From: Deltaproteobacteria bacterium UBA5756
Lineage (GTDB): Bacteria; Desulfobacterota; Syntrophorhabdia; Syntrophorhabdales; Syntrophorhabdaceae
Assembly (NCBI GenBank): GCA_002418985.1
Contig: DIFE01000134.1
Span: 65,397-71,048, forward strand
Direction: 5' to 3'
Length of the DNA: 5,652 bases
Below the pieces are notes generated by a model that did no database searches, had not been told where the DNA came from, and was given only the letters and a program-made list of their open reading frames with translations. Of the stretch, positions 1 through 5,583 are shown piece by piece; the stretch's first letter is position 1; every line of letters begins with the position of its first letter. The position numbers and the translations under genes are program-made.

Positions 1-198
1 GTCTTTTGGCTTCCTCCTATCCTCTCTTTATTGCCTCCAGAGAGGAGCCTCAAGGCGACGAACGGGCGTGAGACAAATTTTTCTGGTTTTCGTATTCAAA
101 TCGATGACACGCTGGCTATGCGGAATCACTACGAAATAATTATGGTTTTGGCGACAGACTGGGGTGGTTGCATTTCGTAGCATGTTAGAAATCCCTTC
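1..198. other. Left-edge region without a convincing gene
   Basis: No recognisable gene lies here. Plus-strand frame 1 is open from the window edge to a TAG at 178-180 (59 codons), so it could be the C-terminal end of a gene starting outside the window. Its translation matches no family I know and shows no clear coding bias. The minus strand is also open across the same bases, which weakens the case for either frame. The visible structure is two inverted repeats: 20-27 with 39-46 (8-bp arms) and 129-137 with 172-180 (9-bp arms, 34-nt spacer). Confidence 0.3.
129..180. repeat. 9-bp inverted repeat upstream of the lipoprotein pseudogene
   Basis: The arms CTACGAAAT (129-137) and ATTTCGTAG (172-180) are perfect reverse complements separated by 34 nt. 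The spacer is too long for a typical intrinsic terminator. It lies 66 bases before the inferred GTG start at 247, so it could be a regulator site, a cruciform or chance. No function is assigned. Confidence 0.35.
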
Positions 199-246
199 GT
201 GTTCCTGGCACCAAAGGGAAGGGATAACAGGAAAAAGGGGTGCCTG

Positions 247-586
247 GTGAAGGCAATTCCGATCATAATCATTGTTCTCATGATCTCCTTTTATGGATGC
301 ACAACGTGCCGGGTAACCTCTGTGGAGGATGCCAACACCTACATTGAAAAGGGCTACCGGGCACGTATTGCAATATACAGGACCGGGATGGACGGGTTGC
401 TCTGGGGGGGGTTTTCTATGGACGCACCACGCACAGGCCCAGGTATATATTGATAATAAATGGAAATGGGTAGGAATGCTCGGATTGTCAGATTCCCCCA
501 CCTTTTCAATAGCAAACGACGAAATATACTACCGTGAGGCTGGTGAGTACACCGCTTTCCTGAAAACGAACAACATTTACTATTAG
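247..586 (+). pseudogene. Frameshifted putative lipoprotein (copy 1 of a paralogous pair)
   Basis: This is a small exported protein of unknown function, broken by a one-base insertion. Translation from GTG 247, preceded by AAAAAGGGG with suitable spacing, gives a hydrophobic signal sequence ending FYGC, a lipobox-like site, followed by CTTCRVTSVEDAN. The frame is lost at a G8T4 tract (404-415) and runs to a stop at 451-453. The +1 frame continues the homology (FLWTHHAQAQVY and onward) to TAG at 584-586. Removing one G or one T gives a protein about 73% identical (70 of 96 residues) to the intact gene at 3505-3900. An alternative GTG start at 199 adds 16 residues but has no clear ribosome binding site. 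The frameshift could be a true mutation, a slippage-based phase switch or a homopolymer sequencing error. A convergent hairpin follows. Confidence 0.85.
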
Positions 587-595
587 AGACCTTCC

Positions 596-613
596 TTCGC
601 CCGTCAGGGCGAA
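596..613. terminator. Short hairpin after lipoprotein copy 1
   Basis: TTCGCCC (596-602) and GGGCGAA (607-613) form a 7-bp stem with a GTCA loop, 10 bases after the pseudogene stop at 586. No run of T follows, so intrinsic termination is only possible. It lies next to the larger hairpin at 620-656. Confidence 0.4.
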
Positions 614-619
614 ACACTT

Positions 620-656
620 GCGGCCTGATCCCCCTTTCATTAAGGGATCAGGCCGC
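620..656. terminator. Strong hairpin between convergent genes, likely bidirectional terminator
   Basis: GCGGCCTGATCCC (620-632) and GGGATCAGGCCGC (644-656) are perfect 13-bp complementary arms around an 11-nt loop. The hairpin sits between the plus-strand lipoprotein pseudogene and the minus-strand PAP2 pseudogene, where a bidirectional terminator would be expected. No clear U-tract follows on either strand, so it could instead be a transcript-end stabiliser or an interspersed palindrome. Confidence 0.6.
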
Positions 657-713
657 CCATTCCGCTGTCAAACTACTCATTTTGTTCAAGCAGTTCAGTT
701 GGTTTTTCGTGTT

Positions 714-1298
714 TTACCAGGAGCAACCCAATCTAATACCGTAGTATTTCTGGCCAACCTCGGGTTGAAGATGCCAACCCTGGTATGGTTGGCTAAGAAG
801 ATAGCTGCTGGCGATTCCGATAGCTGCCCCGGCCAGCACATCCTGCACATAGTGTTCCTTTGCCTCAACTCGACTGACAGCGACGAACGTTGCGGCAGCG
901 TAGGCGGGTATACCGAATTCCCAACCGTAGCGTTTACGCATATACTCGGCCGAGGCAAAGGAAAGAGAGGTATGTGTCGAGGGGAAAGAGTGGTCATCAC
1001 CGTTGGGATCTGTCTCGTTTACGGTATATTTTAGGCCATAGGTAACGCCAACGGTGACCGCCGCCGAAGCTCCCAGTTGCAGGGCTCCCTAGCCATCCTT
1101 AAGACCGACCGTTAGTCCGGCTGCAGCAGCAGGCAAAAGAAAGGTCAGAACTTCGCCGGCTGCCTCGATACTGTTCCCCGCCTGAACGCTCATACTTGTT
1201 GTCAGGCATAACAGCATTGCGCAAAGCAGAGTTGTTAACGAGATATATCTTTTCAAAGAATTCCGAGATAACAAGTTATGGCCATCCATATTGTGCAT
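714..1298 (-). pseudogene. PAP2-family phosphatase, interrupted by an in-frame TAG
   Basis: This is the remnant of a type 2 phosphatidic acid phosphatase, a family that removes phosphate from lipid phosphates or undecaprenyl pyrophosphate at the periplasmic membrane face. From ATG 1298 it encodes a signal-like hydrophobic segment (about residues 20-40, ending SVQA), then a TAG at codon 70 (1089-1091). The same frame continues without further interruption to TAA at 714-716. Family motif 3 is intact: S142-R143, H149 and D153, in SRVEAKEHYVQD. Motif 1 has K90 but Asp-Pro (97-98) where the family usually has Arg-Pro. Motif 2 reads PSTH (106-109) instead of PSGH. The start overlaps the dehydratase stop as TGATG, so translational coupling to that gene is likely. 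The nonsense codon plus atypical motifs suggest real decay, though a single-base sequencing error at the TAG is possible. ATG 1289 is an alternative start. Confidence 0.85.
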
Positions 1299-3169
1299 CA
1301 ATAATTCGCATGACTCCCCGAGTGCTCCCGTAAACCTTGTGGAGCATCGGCGGGGATCAGCGAGGTGAGTGTCTCCAGAACTTTTGCAGCGTCATTTGCG
1401 TTAACGCAGACAACCCTTTCGACCCCTTCCTTCAGGTCGGGCCAGTCGATGGGGGGTGACTTGAGCATGGTGATCTTCTCATGGATGGTCTTAAGCGATT
1501 CTTCTTCCTCGGAGACAAGTTCTTCGTGGAGCTTTTCGCCTGGCCGGAGACCGGTGTAAACGATATCGATATCGTCACCCATCTTCAATCCCATGAGGCG
1601 GATCATGTCCTGGGCAAGGTCGGTGATCTTCACCGGCTCCCCCATGTCGAGAACGAATATCTCCCCGCCTGTCCCCATGGCTCCGGCCTGCATCACCAAT
1701 TGCGCGGCCTCGGGAATACTCATGAAATACCGGGTCATCTCCGGATGGGTCACCGTTACGGGACCACCTTTCATGATCTGGGCCTTAAAAAGAGGTATGA
1801 CACTCCCGGCGCTATTGAGAACGTTGCCAAACCTGACGGCAATGAACTTTGTCTTCTTCTCCGAGTTCATCCCCTGGCAGATGAGTTCGGCTACACGTTT
1901 CGTTGCTCCCATCACGTTGGCCGGGCTCACGGCCTTGTCCGTTGAAATGAGGACAAATTTATCGACACCATACCGGACGGACGCTTTTGCAACGTTATAT
2001 GTCCCCTGCACGTTATTCTTAATGGCCAGGAGCGGATGGGATTCCATAATGGGGACATGCTTGTAGGCCGCCGCATGGAAAACAACCTGCGGTTTGTATT
2101 TATCCATCACCCATTCCAGCCTCTGTGTATCAAGGATGTCACCTAGAACCATTTCATAGGGTCTGCCGGTAAATGCCTGCGAGAACTCCATGTCGATCCG
2201 GTAGACCTCGTTTTCCACTCTCTCGTAAAGAATAAGCTGCTCGGGCTCCATCTTCATGATTTGTCGACAAAGTTCCGATCCGATGGAACCCGCCGCCCCC
2301 GTCACAAGCACCCTCTTCCCGGTCAGGTATTCCCGTATCTGGTCCCTGTTCAGTTCTATATGCTCCCGGCCCAGCAGGTCTTCGATCCTGATCTCCCGTA
2401 TCTGGTTAACGTGGACACTGCCGTTCAGGATGTCACTAACGGCCGGGACGGTCTTACAGGTTATCCCCGCATCGTCGCAAAGCTGGATGATCTTTTTCAT
2501 CTCTTTCCCGGTCAGCGAAGGCACGGCAATGACGGCCTCTTCGACCTGTTTCTTATCGACGATTCTGGCCAGGTCATCGACCCTTCCCAGAACCGGCACC
2601 CCATGGATCCTCATACCCTTCTTAGCCGTATCATCATCGAGAAAGCCAACGGGCTCATAGCCGATTCTTGCATTCTGCTTCATCTCACGAAGCAGCATCT
2701 CCCCCGCCCCGCCAGCACCGACAATAAGCACCTTTTTCTGTTTCTTGATCGCCTTTATGGGATAGAACTCGCGAAACAACCGGTACAAAAACCGCGAGCC
2801 TCCGACGAGGCAAACAATAATGAACCAATCAATGATAAACACAGACCGGGGAAAATCAATGAGATGATAAACAAAACCCACGTAGAAAAAAAATAAAACA
2901 GAGCTGAGAACCGTTGCCTTCAGGATGCGCAACAGGTCGTTCATGGACGCATATCGCCATACACCGCTGTAAAGGCCGAAGAAGTAGAAGCACACGAGCC
3001 TGGCGGCCACAACAACAGGTAGGGTTTTGATAAACAACCCGTATGAATGTTCAGGAATGGAAAAGTTGAAACGCAGGGTCCAGGCAAGCCAGAAAGACAG
3101 CCCGGTAGAGACTATGTCACTAAGTAATATCAGCAGTCTCTTAGTGTTTCCGATAAGTCGTTTTTTCAT
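1298..3169 (-). CDS. Membrane-bound UDP-GlcNAc 4,6-dehydratase-like nucleotide-sugar dehydratase (CapD/WbpM/PglF family)
   Basis: This inner-membrane enzyme is predicted to convert a UDP-N-acetylhexosamine, typically UDP-GlcNAc, to a 4-keto-6-deoxy product. That is an early step toward bacillosamine, QuiNAc or FucNAc for surface glycans or glycoproteins. From ATG 3169 it is 623 residues, normal for the long form. About four membrane segments lie in residues 11-30, 45-65, 84-104 and 108-125. A first Rossmann-like domain starts at VLIVGAGGAG (147-156). The catalytic short-chain dehydrogenase domain has the NAD-binding GAAGSIG (291-297), STDKAV (409-414) with the T410-D411-K412 set, and M420-x3-K424 replacing the usual YxxxK, as in PglF and WbpM. 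The family signature LRPGEKLHEEL is at 541-551. ATG 3259 would add 30 residues, but that stretch is made of palindromic repeats, so 3169 is preferred despite only a weak GGA ribosome site. The PAP2 pseudogene follows directly. Confidence 0.95.
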   Translation of the reverse strand: MKKRLIGNTKRLLILLSDIVSTGLSFWLAWTLRFNFSIPEHSYGLFIKTLPVVVAARLVCFYFFGLYSGVWRYASMNDLLRILKATVLSSVLFFFYVGFVYHLIDFPRSVFIIDWFIIVCLVGGSRFLYRLFREFYPIKAIKKQKKVLIVGAGGAGEMLLREMKQNARIGYEPVGFLDDDTAKKGMRIHGVPVLGRVDDLARIVDKKQVEEAVIAVPSLTGKEMKKIIQLCDDAGITCKTVPAVSDILNGSVHVNQIREIRIEDLLGREHIELNRDQIREYLTGKRVLVTGAAGSIGSELCRQIMKMEPEQLILYERVENEVYRIDMEFSQAFTGRPYEMVLGDILDTQRLEWVMDKYKPQVVFHAAAYKHVPIMESHPLLAIKNNVQGTYNVAKASVRYGVDKFVLISTDKAVSPANVMGATKRVAELICQGMNSEKKTKFIAVRFGNVLNSAGSVIPLFKAQIMKGGPVTVTHPEMTRYFMSIPEAAQLVMQAGAMGTGGEIFVLDMGEPVKITDLAQDMIRLMGLKMGDDIDIVYTGLRPGEKLHEELVSEEEESLKTIHEKITMLKSPPIDWPDLKEGVERVVCVNANDAAKVLETLTSLIPADAPQGLREHSGSHANY

Positions 3170-3196
3170 TTGATTTCCAGTATGTTTGAAGCCAAA

Positions 3197-3225
3197 TCCA
3201 TCCCGGTCTCCAGACCGGGATCTAG
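3197..3225. repeat. Interspersed palindromic repeat (copy A)
   Basis: ATCCCGGTCT (3200-3209) and AGACCGGGAT (3212-3221) are perfect 10-bp arms with a 2-nt centre, preceded by CC and followed by CTAG. The flanks and core match the repeat at 3906-3933, following a pattern like CA(T/C)CCCGG-N-CCGGG(A/G)TC(C/T)AG. Repeats of this design occur between genes in many proteobacteria and generate spurious open frames reading LDPGL. It lies just upstream of the preferred dehydratase start. Confidence 0.6.
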
Positions 3226-3420
3226 CCATTTCCGCCTGCTTGAGCACTCTGGCGGGCATGTTGGTCCAGTGATACCCGCCTTGTCCACATTCATCCTATA
3301 GAATCCTCTCCAACAGATCCCCATAGTCGCACCGCTCTGACAGGACCGGAACTGAATCGACATCAGCCCTCATGCTGTTGTCGCCTGAAGGAGCGGACGA
3401 CAGGAAAAAAGGTGGTGCTG

Positions 3421-3471
3421 ATGGCAAAACGTTTAGAGTCTCATCTTCTGCCATCATACCGACATCCTTAA
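3421..3471 (+). other. Possible 16-residue leader peptide or chance open frame
   Basis: ATG 3421 opens a 16-codon frame ending at TAA 3469-3471, preceded by AAAGGTGGTG at close to ideal spacing for a ribosome site. It lies 33 nt upstream of the lipoprotein start at 3505. The peptide matches nothing I recognise and has no run of one amino acid that would suggest attenuation. It may be chance or a remnant left by duplication of the lipoprotein leader. Confidence 0.2.
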
Positions 3472-3504
3472 TGATCAGGCGAAAAGTCCGATAAAAGGTT
3501 TACT

Positions 3505-3900
3505 ATGGAATCCCCGCTAACATATCAGTCCACCGGACAATCAAGAAATGAGGCATGTCGAGTCAAAACTGCGGTGATTATAGCTATCATCGCATTTATA
3601 CCCTTCTGCGGTTGCACAACGTGCAGGGTTACCTCCGTGGAGGACGCCAACAAATATGCCAGGAGCGGGTATGAAACCCGGATCGCAGTATATAAAACCG
3701 GGTTGGACGGGTTGCTCTGGGGAGCGTTTCTGTGGACACACCACGCTCAAGCCCAGGTATACGTCGATAACGAATGGAAATGGGTAGAAGCATTAGGGTT
3801 GTCAGACTCGCCCACCTTTTCGATTGCGGACAATGAAATATATTACTGGAGGCCCACAGATTACGCCAGTTTTCTGAAGAAGAACAATCGATATAACTAG
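3505..3900 (+). CDS. Small putative lipoprotein of unknown family (intact copy 2)
   Basis: I do not recognise a named family for this 131-residue protein. ATG 3505 has a good ribosome site (AAAGG, six-base spacer). The N-terminus is a long polar stretch (1-21), then a hydrophobic segment (22-36) ending FCGC, a non-standard lipobox with Cys37 as the candidate lipidated residue. The mature part is about 95 residues. Segments identical to the broken paralogue at 247-586 are CTTCRVTSVEDAN (37-49), DGLLWG (68-73), FLWTHHAQAQVY (75-86), WKWV (91-94) and LGLSDSPTFSIA (97-108). The HHAQAQVYVDNEWKWV stretch loosely resembles the His-strand-Trp segment of transglutaminase-like cysteine peptidases, and Cys37 or Cys40 could be the partner. 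That is a weak inference. The gene stands alone and is followed by a palindromic repeat. Confidence 0.85.
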   Translation: MESPLTYQSTGQSRNEACRVKTAVIIAIIAFIPFCGCTTCRVTSVEDANKYARSGYETRIAVYKTGLDGLLWGAFLWTHHAQAQVYVDNEWKWVEALGLSDSPTFSIADNEIYYWRPTDYASFLKKNNRYN

Positions 3901-3905
3901 AATAT

Positions 3906-3933
3906 CGTCACCCCGGCGAAGGCCGGGGTCCAG
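3906..3933. repeat. Interspersed palindromic repeat (copy B), possible terminator
   Basis: ACCCCGGC (3910-3917) and GCCGGGGT (3922-3929) form an 8-bp stem with a GAAG loop, flanked by GTC and CCAGG. This is the familiar proteobacterial intergenic palindrome whose minus-strand reading gives LDPGLRRGDD. It is related to the element at 3197-3225. It lies six bases after the lipoprotein stop and between convergent genes, so it may end transcription from one or both sides. Confidence 0.65.
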
Positions 3934-4010
3934 GAAGAATGTTGGGATAGAAAAAAGGCTAAGGAATTTCCAGTAATCGAATTTCGGGGTAGTCTGGTTA
4001 TCCTTGATAA

Positions 4011-4433
4011 TCATTGGTTTGCTTCCTTTGTCAGCACTCTATCGATAATCAGCTGAACCTCCTTTAAACAAAACGGTTTCGCAATGTAACCATGGACATT
4101 TTTTGCGATGGATTCTGCCTCTGGCTCGATGACTTCATATCCCGTCATCACTATGATCCTGGTGTTTATATTCTTTTCCCCAACGATGTTTATTAACTCC
4201 ATGCCGCTTATCCCCGGCATCATAAGATCGGTGATAATGAGATCATAACGACCTTCTTCAAGCTTTGCGAGCCCATCAGTGCCGCTATAGACGGGTACTG
4301 CGTTATAGCCGAGATTGTTGAGATACTCTGAGAGAAGATCGCTGATATCTCTTTCATCATCTATAACGAGAATATCCGCTTTCCTGCTCTTTGGGACAGC
4401 TTCCCGGACTTCAATCTCTATTTCCTTGACCAA
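4011..4433 (-). CDS. Single-domain (CheY-like) response regulator receiver protein
   Basis: This cytoplasmic signalling protein accepts a phosphate from a histidine kinase. It has no output domain, so it probably acts through protein contacts or a phosphorelay. All receiver hallmarks are visible: acidic pair D25-D26 in VIDDE, phospho-acceptor D69 in ITDLMMPG, T97 in VMTG and K119 in AKPF. The receiver spans about residues 20-136, and the first 18 residues are a charged extension. The start is a TTG (4431-4433), since no ATG or GTG lies upstream of the receiver in this frame. AGGAGG stands about 12 bases ahead, a slightly long spacing. It begins 38 nt after the SpoIIAA-like gene and is probably co-transcribed with it. 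No partner kinase is in the window. Confidence 0.93.
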   Translation of the reverse strand: MVKEIEIEVREAVPKSRKADILVIDDERDISDLLSEYLNNLGYNAVPVYSGTDGLAKLEEGRYDLIITDLMMPGISGMELINIVGEKNINTRIIVMTGYEVIEPEAESIAKNVHGYIAKPFCLKEVQLIIDRVLTKEANQ

Positions 4434-4471
4434 GTATCTACCGGACCTCCTCGTGCAACTCTGTACCCATG

Positions 4472-4855
4472 TCAGCCCTGTTCATTCAGCCAGGTCAGAG
4501 CCTTATCGCGGTCAATGAAGCAGCGCAGATAAATGCGGCTTGGCTTTCTGACCGCAAGTTCAGAGAAGTATGTATGATCTTTATATTCTCTTTGCTCAAC
4601 AACTGCGACTGACACGTTCGGGTCGAGAGGCGGCAGCTTGCGGGCAAGAAGATGGTCTCTTGTGATCAATAAATGTCCGTCTAATTCCCTAGCGTCCACG
4701 AGCATCTTTTTCTTGCCTGAATCATGGAGGGCATCAAACCAACAATCCACGATCCTGCCAACTTCTATAGCAGCATCGCAAAACTCGTTCTTGATCAGTT
4801 CCCCATTCAGTTCGACTATCAGGATGTCATTGCGAATCGAACAAACAAAATTCAT
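4472..4855 (-). CDS. SpoIIAA-like (STAS-related) protein
   Basis: This is a small soluble protein of the SpoIIAA-like/STAS-SEC14 class, whose members bind lipids or act as partner-binding modules; the role here is unknown. From ATG 4855 it has 127 residues, the usual length for the family. The N-terminal strands read DILIVELNGEL (10-20). A central KKKMLVDAREL stretch precedes a helix, and the C-terminal FIDRDKALTWL is the typical closing motif. An alternative ATG at 4918 adds 21 residues (GKKGNNN...), but its GGAG lies only one base away, too close to be useful. ATG 4855 also has only a nearby AAGG and GGTGGG, so the start is uncertain. The response regulator follows after 38 nt. The upstream spacer holds a hairpin (5000-5036) and a near-direct repeat. 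Confidence 0.82.
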   Translation of the reverse strand: MNFVCSIRNDILIVELNGELIKNEFCDAAIEVGRIVDCWFDALHDSGKKKMLVDARELDGHLLITRDHLLARKLPPLDPNVSVAVVEQREYKDHTYFSELAVRKPSRIYLRCFIDRDKALTWLNEQG

Positions 4856-4967
4856 CCTTGTCCGCCCACCAAGGAAACCTGCCACCTCGTGGATATTATT
4901 GTTCCCTTTTTTTCCCATACTCCACCCCGTCAGGCTCCACGCCCGACGAATTTGTAGAAAAGAGCCG

Positions 4968-5000
4968 CCGGAGGATAACTTGAAAGCCCGGAGGACTAAC
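4968..5000. repeat. Near-direct repeat upstream of the SpoIIAA-like gene
   Basis: CCGGAGGATAAC (4968-4979) and CCGGAGGACTAAC (4988-5000) are almost identical and start 20 bp apart, close to two helical turns. On the minus strand they read GTTATCCTCCGG and GTTAGTCCTCCGG. Paired sites at this spacing before a gene can be regulator half-sites. No promoter hexamers were confirmed next to them. Confidence 0.3.
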
Positions 5001-5036
5001 ACGGTGACCCGTCTAGTTTCCGACAGGCTCACCGTG
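5000..5036. terminator. Hairpin in the spacer after the secreted-protein gene
   Basis: CACGGTGA (5000-5007) and TCACCGTG (5029-5036) form a perfect 8-bp outer stem. The stem continues inward with small mismatches (CCCGTC against GACAGG). It starts 12 bases after the stop of the 5048-5566 gene in its reading direction and has no U-tract. It may act as a factor-assisted terminator, an mRNA 3' end stabiliser, or a control element for the SpoIIAA-like gene. Confidence 0.45.
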
Positions 5037-5047
5037 CTCCGGCAGGA

Positions 5048-5566
5048 TCATCTTCTTGTCCAGAACGACTCCACAAGGCCCACCCTCCAGACACCGGTTT
5101 CGTTGAACAATTTCAAACGTGCGGGTCTGCTTGACTTTCTGTGGGTTATGAACAGTTGCGCTTCGTCTGAGCGGACGAAACCCATTTCCCACTTGCTCTC
5201 TTCCAGTACCGAGTTCGGGTCAAACGACTGAAGCACCCCTTTCCAGTAGGAACCTGCGATCATGCCGCCCGCCTGGAGGTCGCTCCTTATCTGTTCCTTC
5301 GTATACCCTGCGCCTGGATCCACTGATCCCTTGTAAATATCGTTACTTATGACTTCCTTGGATCGCTGGCTCAAAAATGACCACGCCTGACTGTAATTTT
5401 TTGTCGTCAGGGACTGAAAAAAACCTTCAGCCGATGCAAGGACCCTATCAAGGTCGTCTTGTTTGTCGCGTCCGTGACCCACCACAGGCATAAGCCAGAG
5501 CAACACAGAGATGCCGAATAGAAAACCGTATGTGTGTTTGTGTCTCACCATGAAGTGGTCTGCCAT
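5048..5566 (-). CDS. Exported protein of unknown function, possible NTF2-like fold
   Basis: This 172-residue protein has a cleavable or anchoring signal sequence: basic and polar residues 7-13, a hydrophobic core at 14-29, then GHGRDKQ. The mature part opens with a helix containing AEGFFQSL (46-53) and QAWSFLSQRSKEVI (60-73). It continues with YTKEQIRSDL, SYWKGVLQSFDPNSVLEESKWEMG (107-129), a strand-like AQLFITHRK, and the ending VWRVGLVESFW (159-169). A helical start followed by W/G-rich strands resembles NTF2-like or DUF4878-type proteins, but I cannot name a family with certainty. ATG 5566 and ATG 5551 are both possible starts and neither has a strong ribosome site. It begins 17 nt after the stop of the glycine-rich gene, so co-transcription is likely. 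Confidence 0.78.
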   Translation of the reverse strand: MADHFMVRHKHTYGFLFGISVLLWLMPVVGHGRDKQDDLDRVLASAEGFFQSLTTKNYSQAWSFLSQRSKEVISNDIYKGSVDPGAGYTKEQIRSDLQAGGMIAGSYWKGVLQSFDPNSVLEESKWEMGFVRSDEAQLFITHRKSSRPARLKLFNETGVWRVGLVESFWTRR

Positions 5567-5583
5567 TGCGTCAGGATGAAGAC

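Larger units (their letters stand above)
3170..3504. other. Intergenic region rich in palindromes, divergent control region
   Basis: This stretch separates the minus-strand dehydratase from the plus-strand lipoprotein gene, so both promoters probably lie here. I see no convincing sigma-70 pair. It holds a 10-bp-arm palindrome (3200-3221) and a nested inverted repeat (CCGCC about 3232-3236, GGCGG about 3251-3255). It also holds a 16-codon open frame at 3421-3471 preceded by AAAGGTGGTG. Long open frames on the minus strand read through the palindromes and look spurious. Confidence 0.5.

Noticed and set aside
28..501. 157-codon minus-strand open frame across the left edge and lipoprotein copy 1
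   Set aside because: It is antisense to a region with clear paralogue homology on the plus strand, is rich in Pro/Cys/His, and matches no family.
618..1034. Plus-strand open frame of 138 codons antisense to the PAP2 remnant
   Set aside because: The minus strand shows PAP2 motif 3 and continuous homology in one frame; this is a shadow frame.
1089..1091. Programmed readthrough or pyrrolysine recoding at the PAP2 TAG
   Set aside because: No methylamine methyltransferase or pyl gene is present, the site is not an active-site position, and other motifs are degenerate; decay or error is simpler.
1481..2896. Several plus-strand open frames antisense to the dehydratase
   Set aside because: They lie wholly within the dehydratase coding region, whose motifs are unmistakable on the minus strand.
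3166..3363. 65-codon minus-strand open frame between dehydratase and lipoprotein copy 2
   Set aside because: Its sequence reads through the palindromic repeats (LDPGL-type translation), a typical artefact.
3802..4014. 70-codon minus-strand open frame overlapping the end of lipoprotein copy 2
   Set aside because: It consists of the translated palindromic repeat plus antisense of the real gene.
4638..5231. 197-codon plus-strand open frame
   Set aside because: It is antisense to the SpoIIAA-like and exported protein genes and is Ser/Arg/Pro-rich with no domain.
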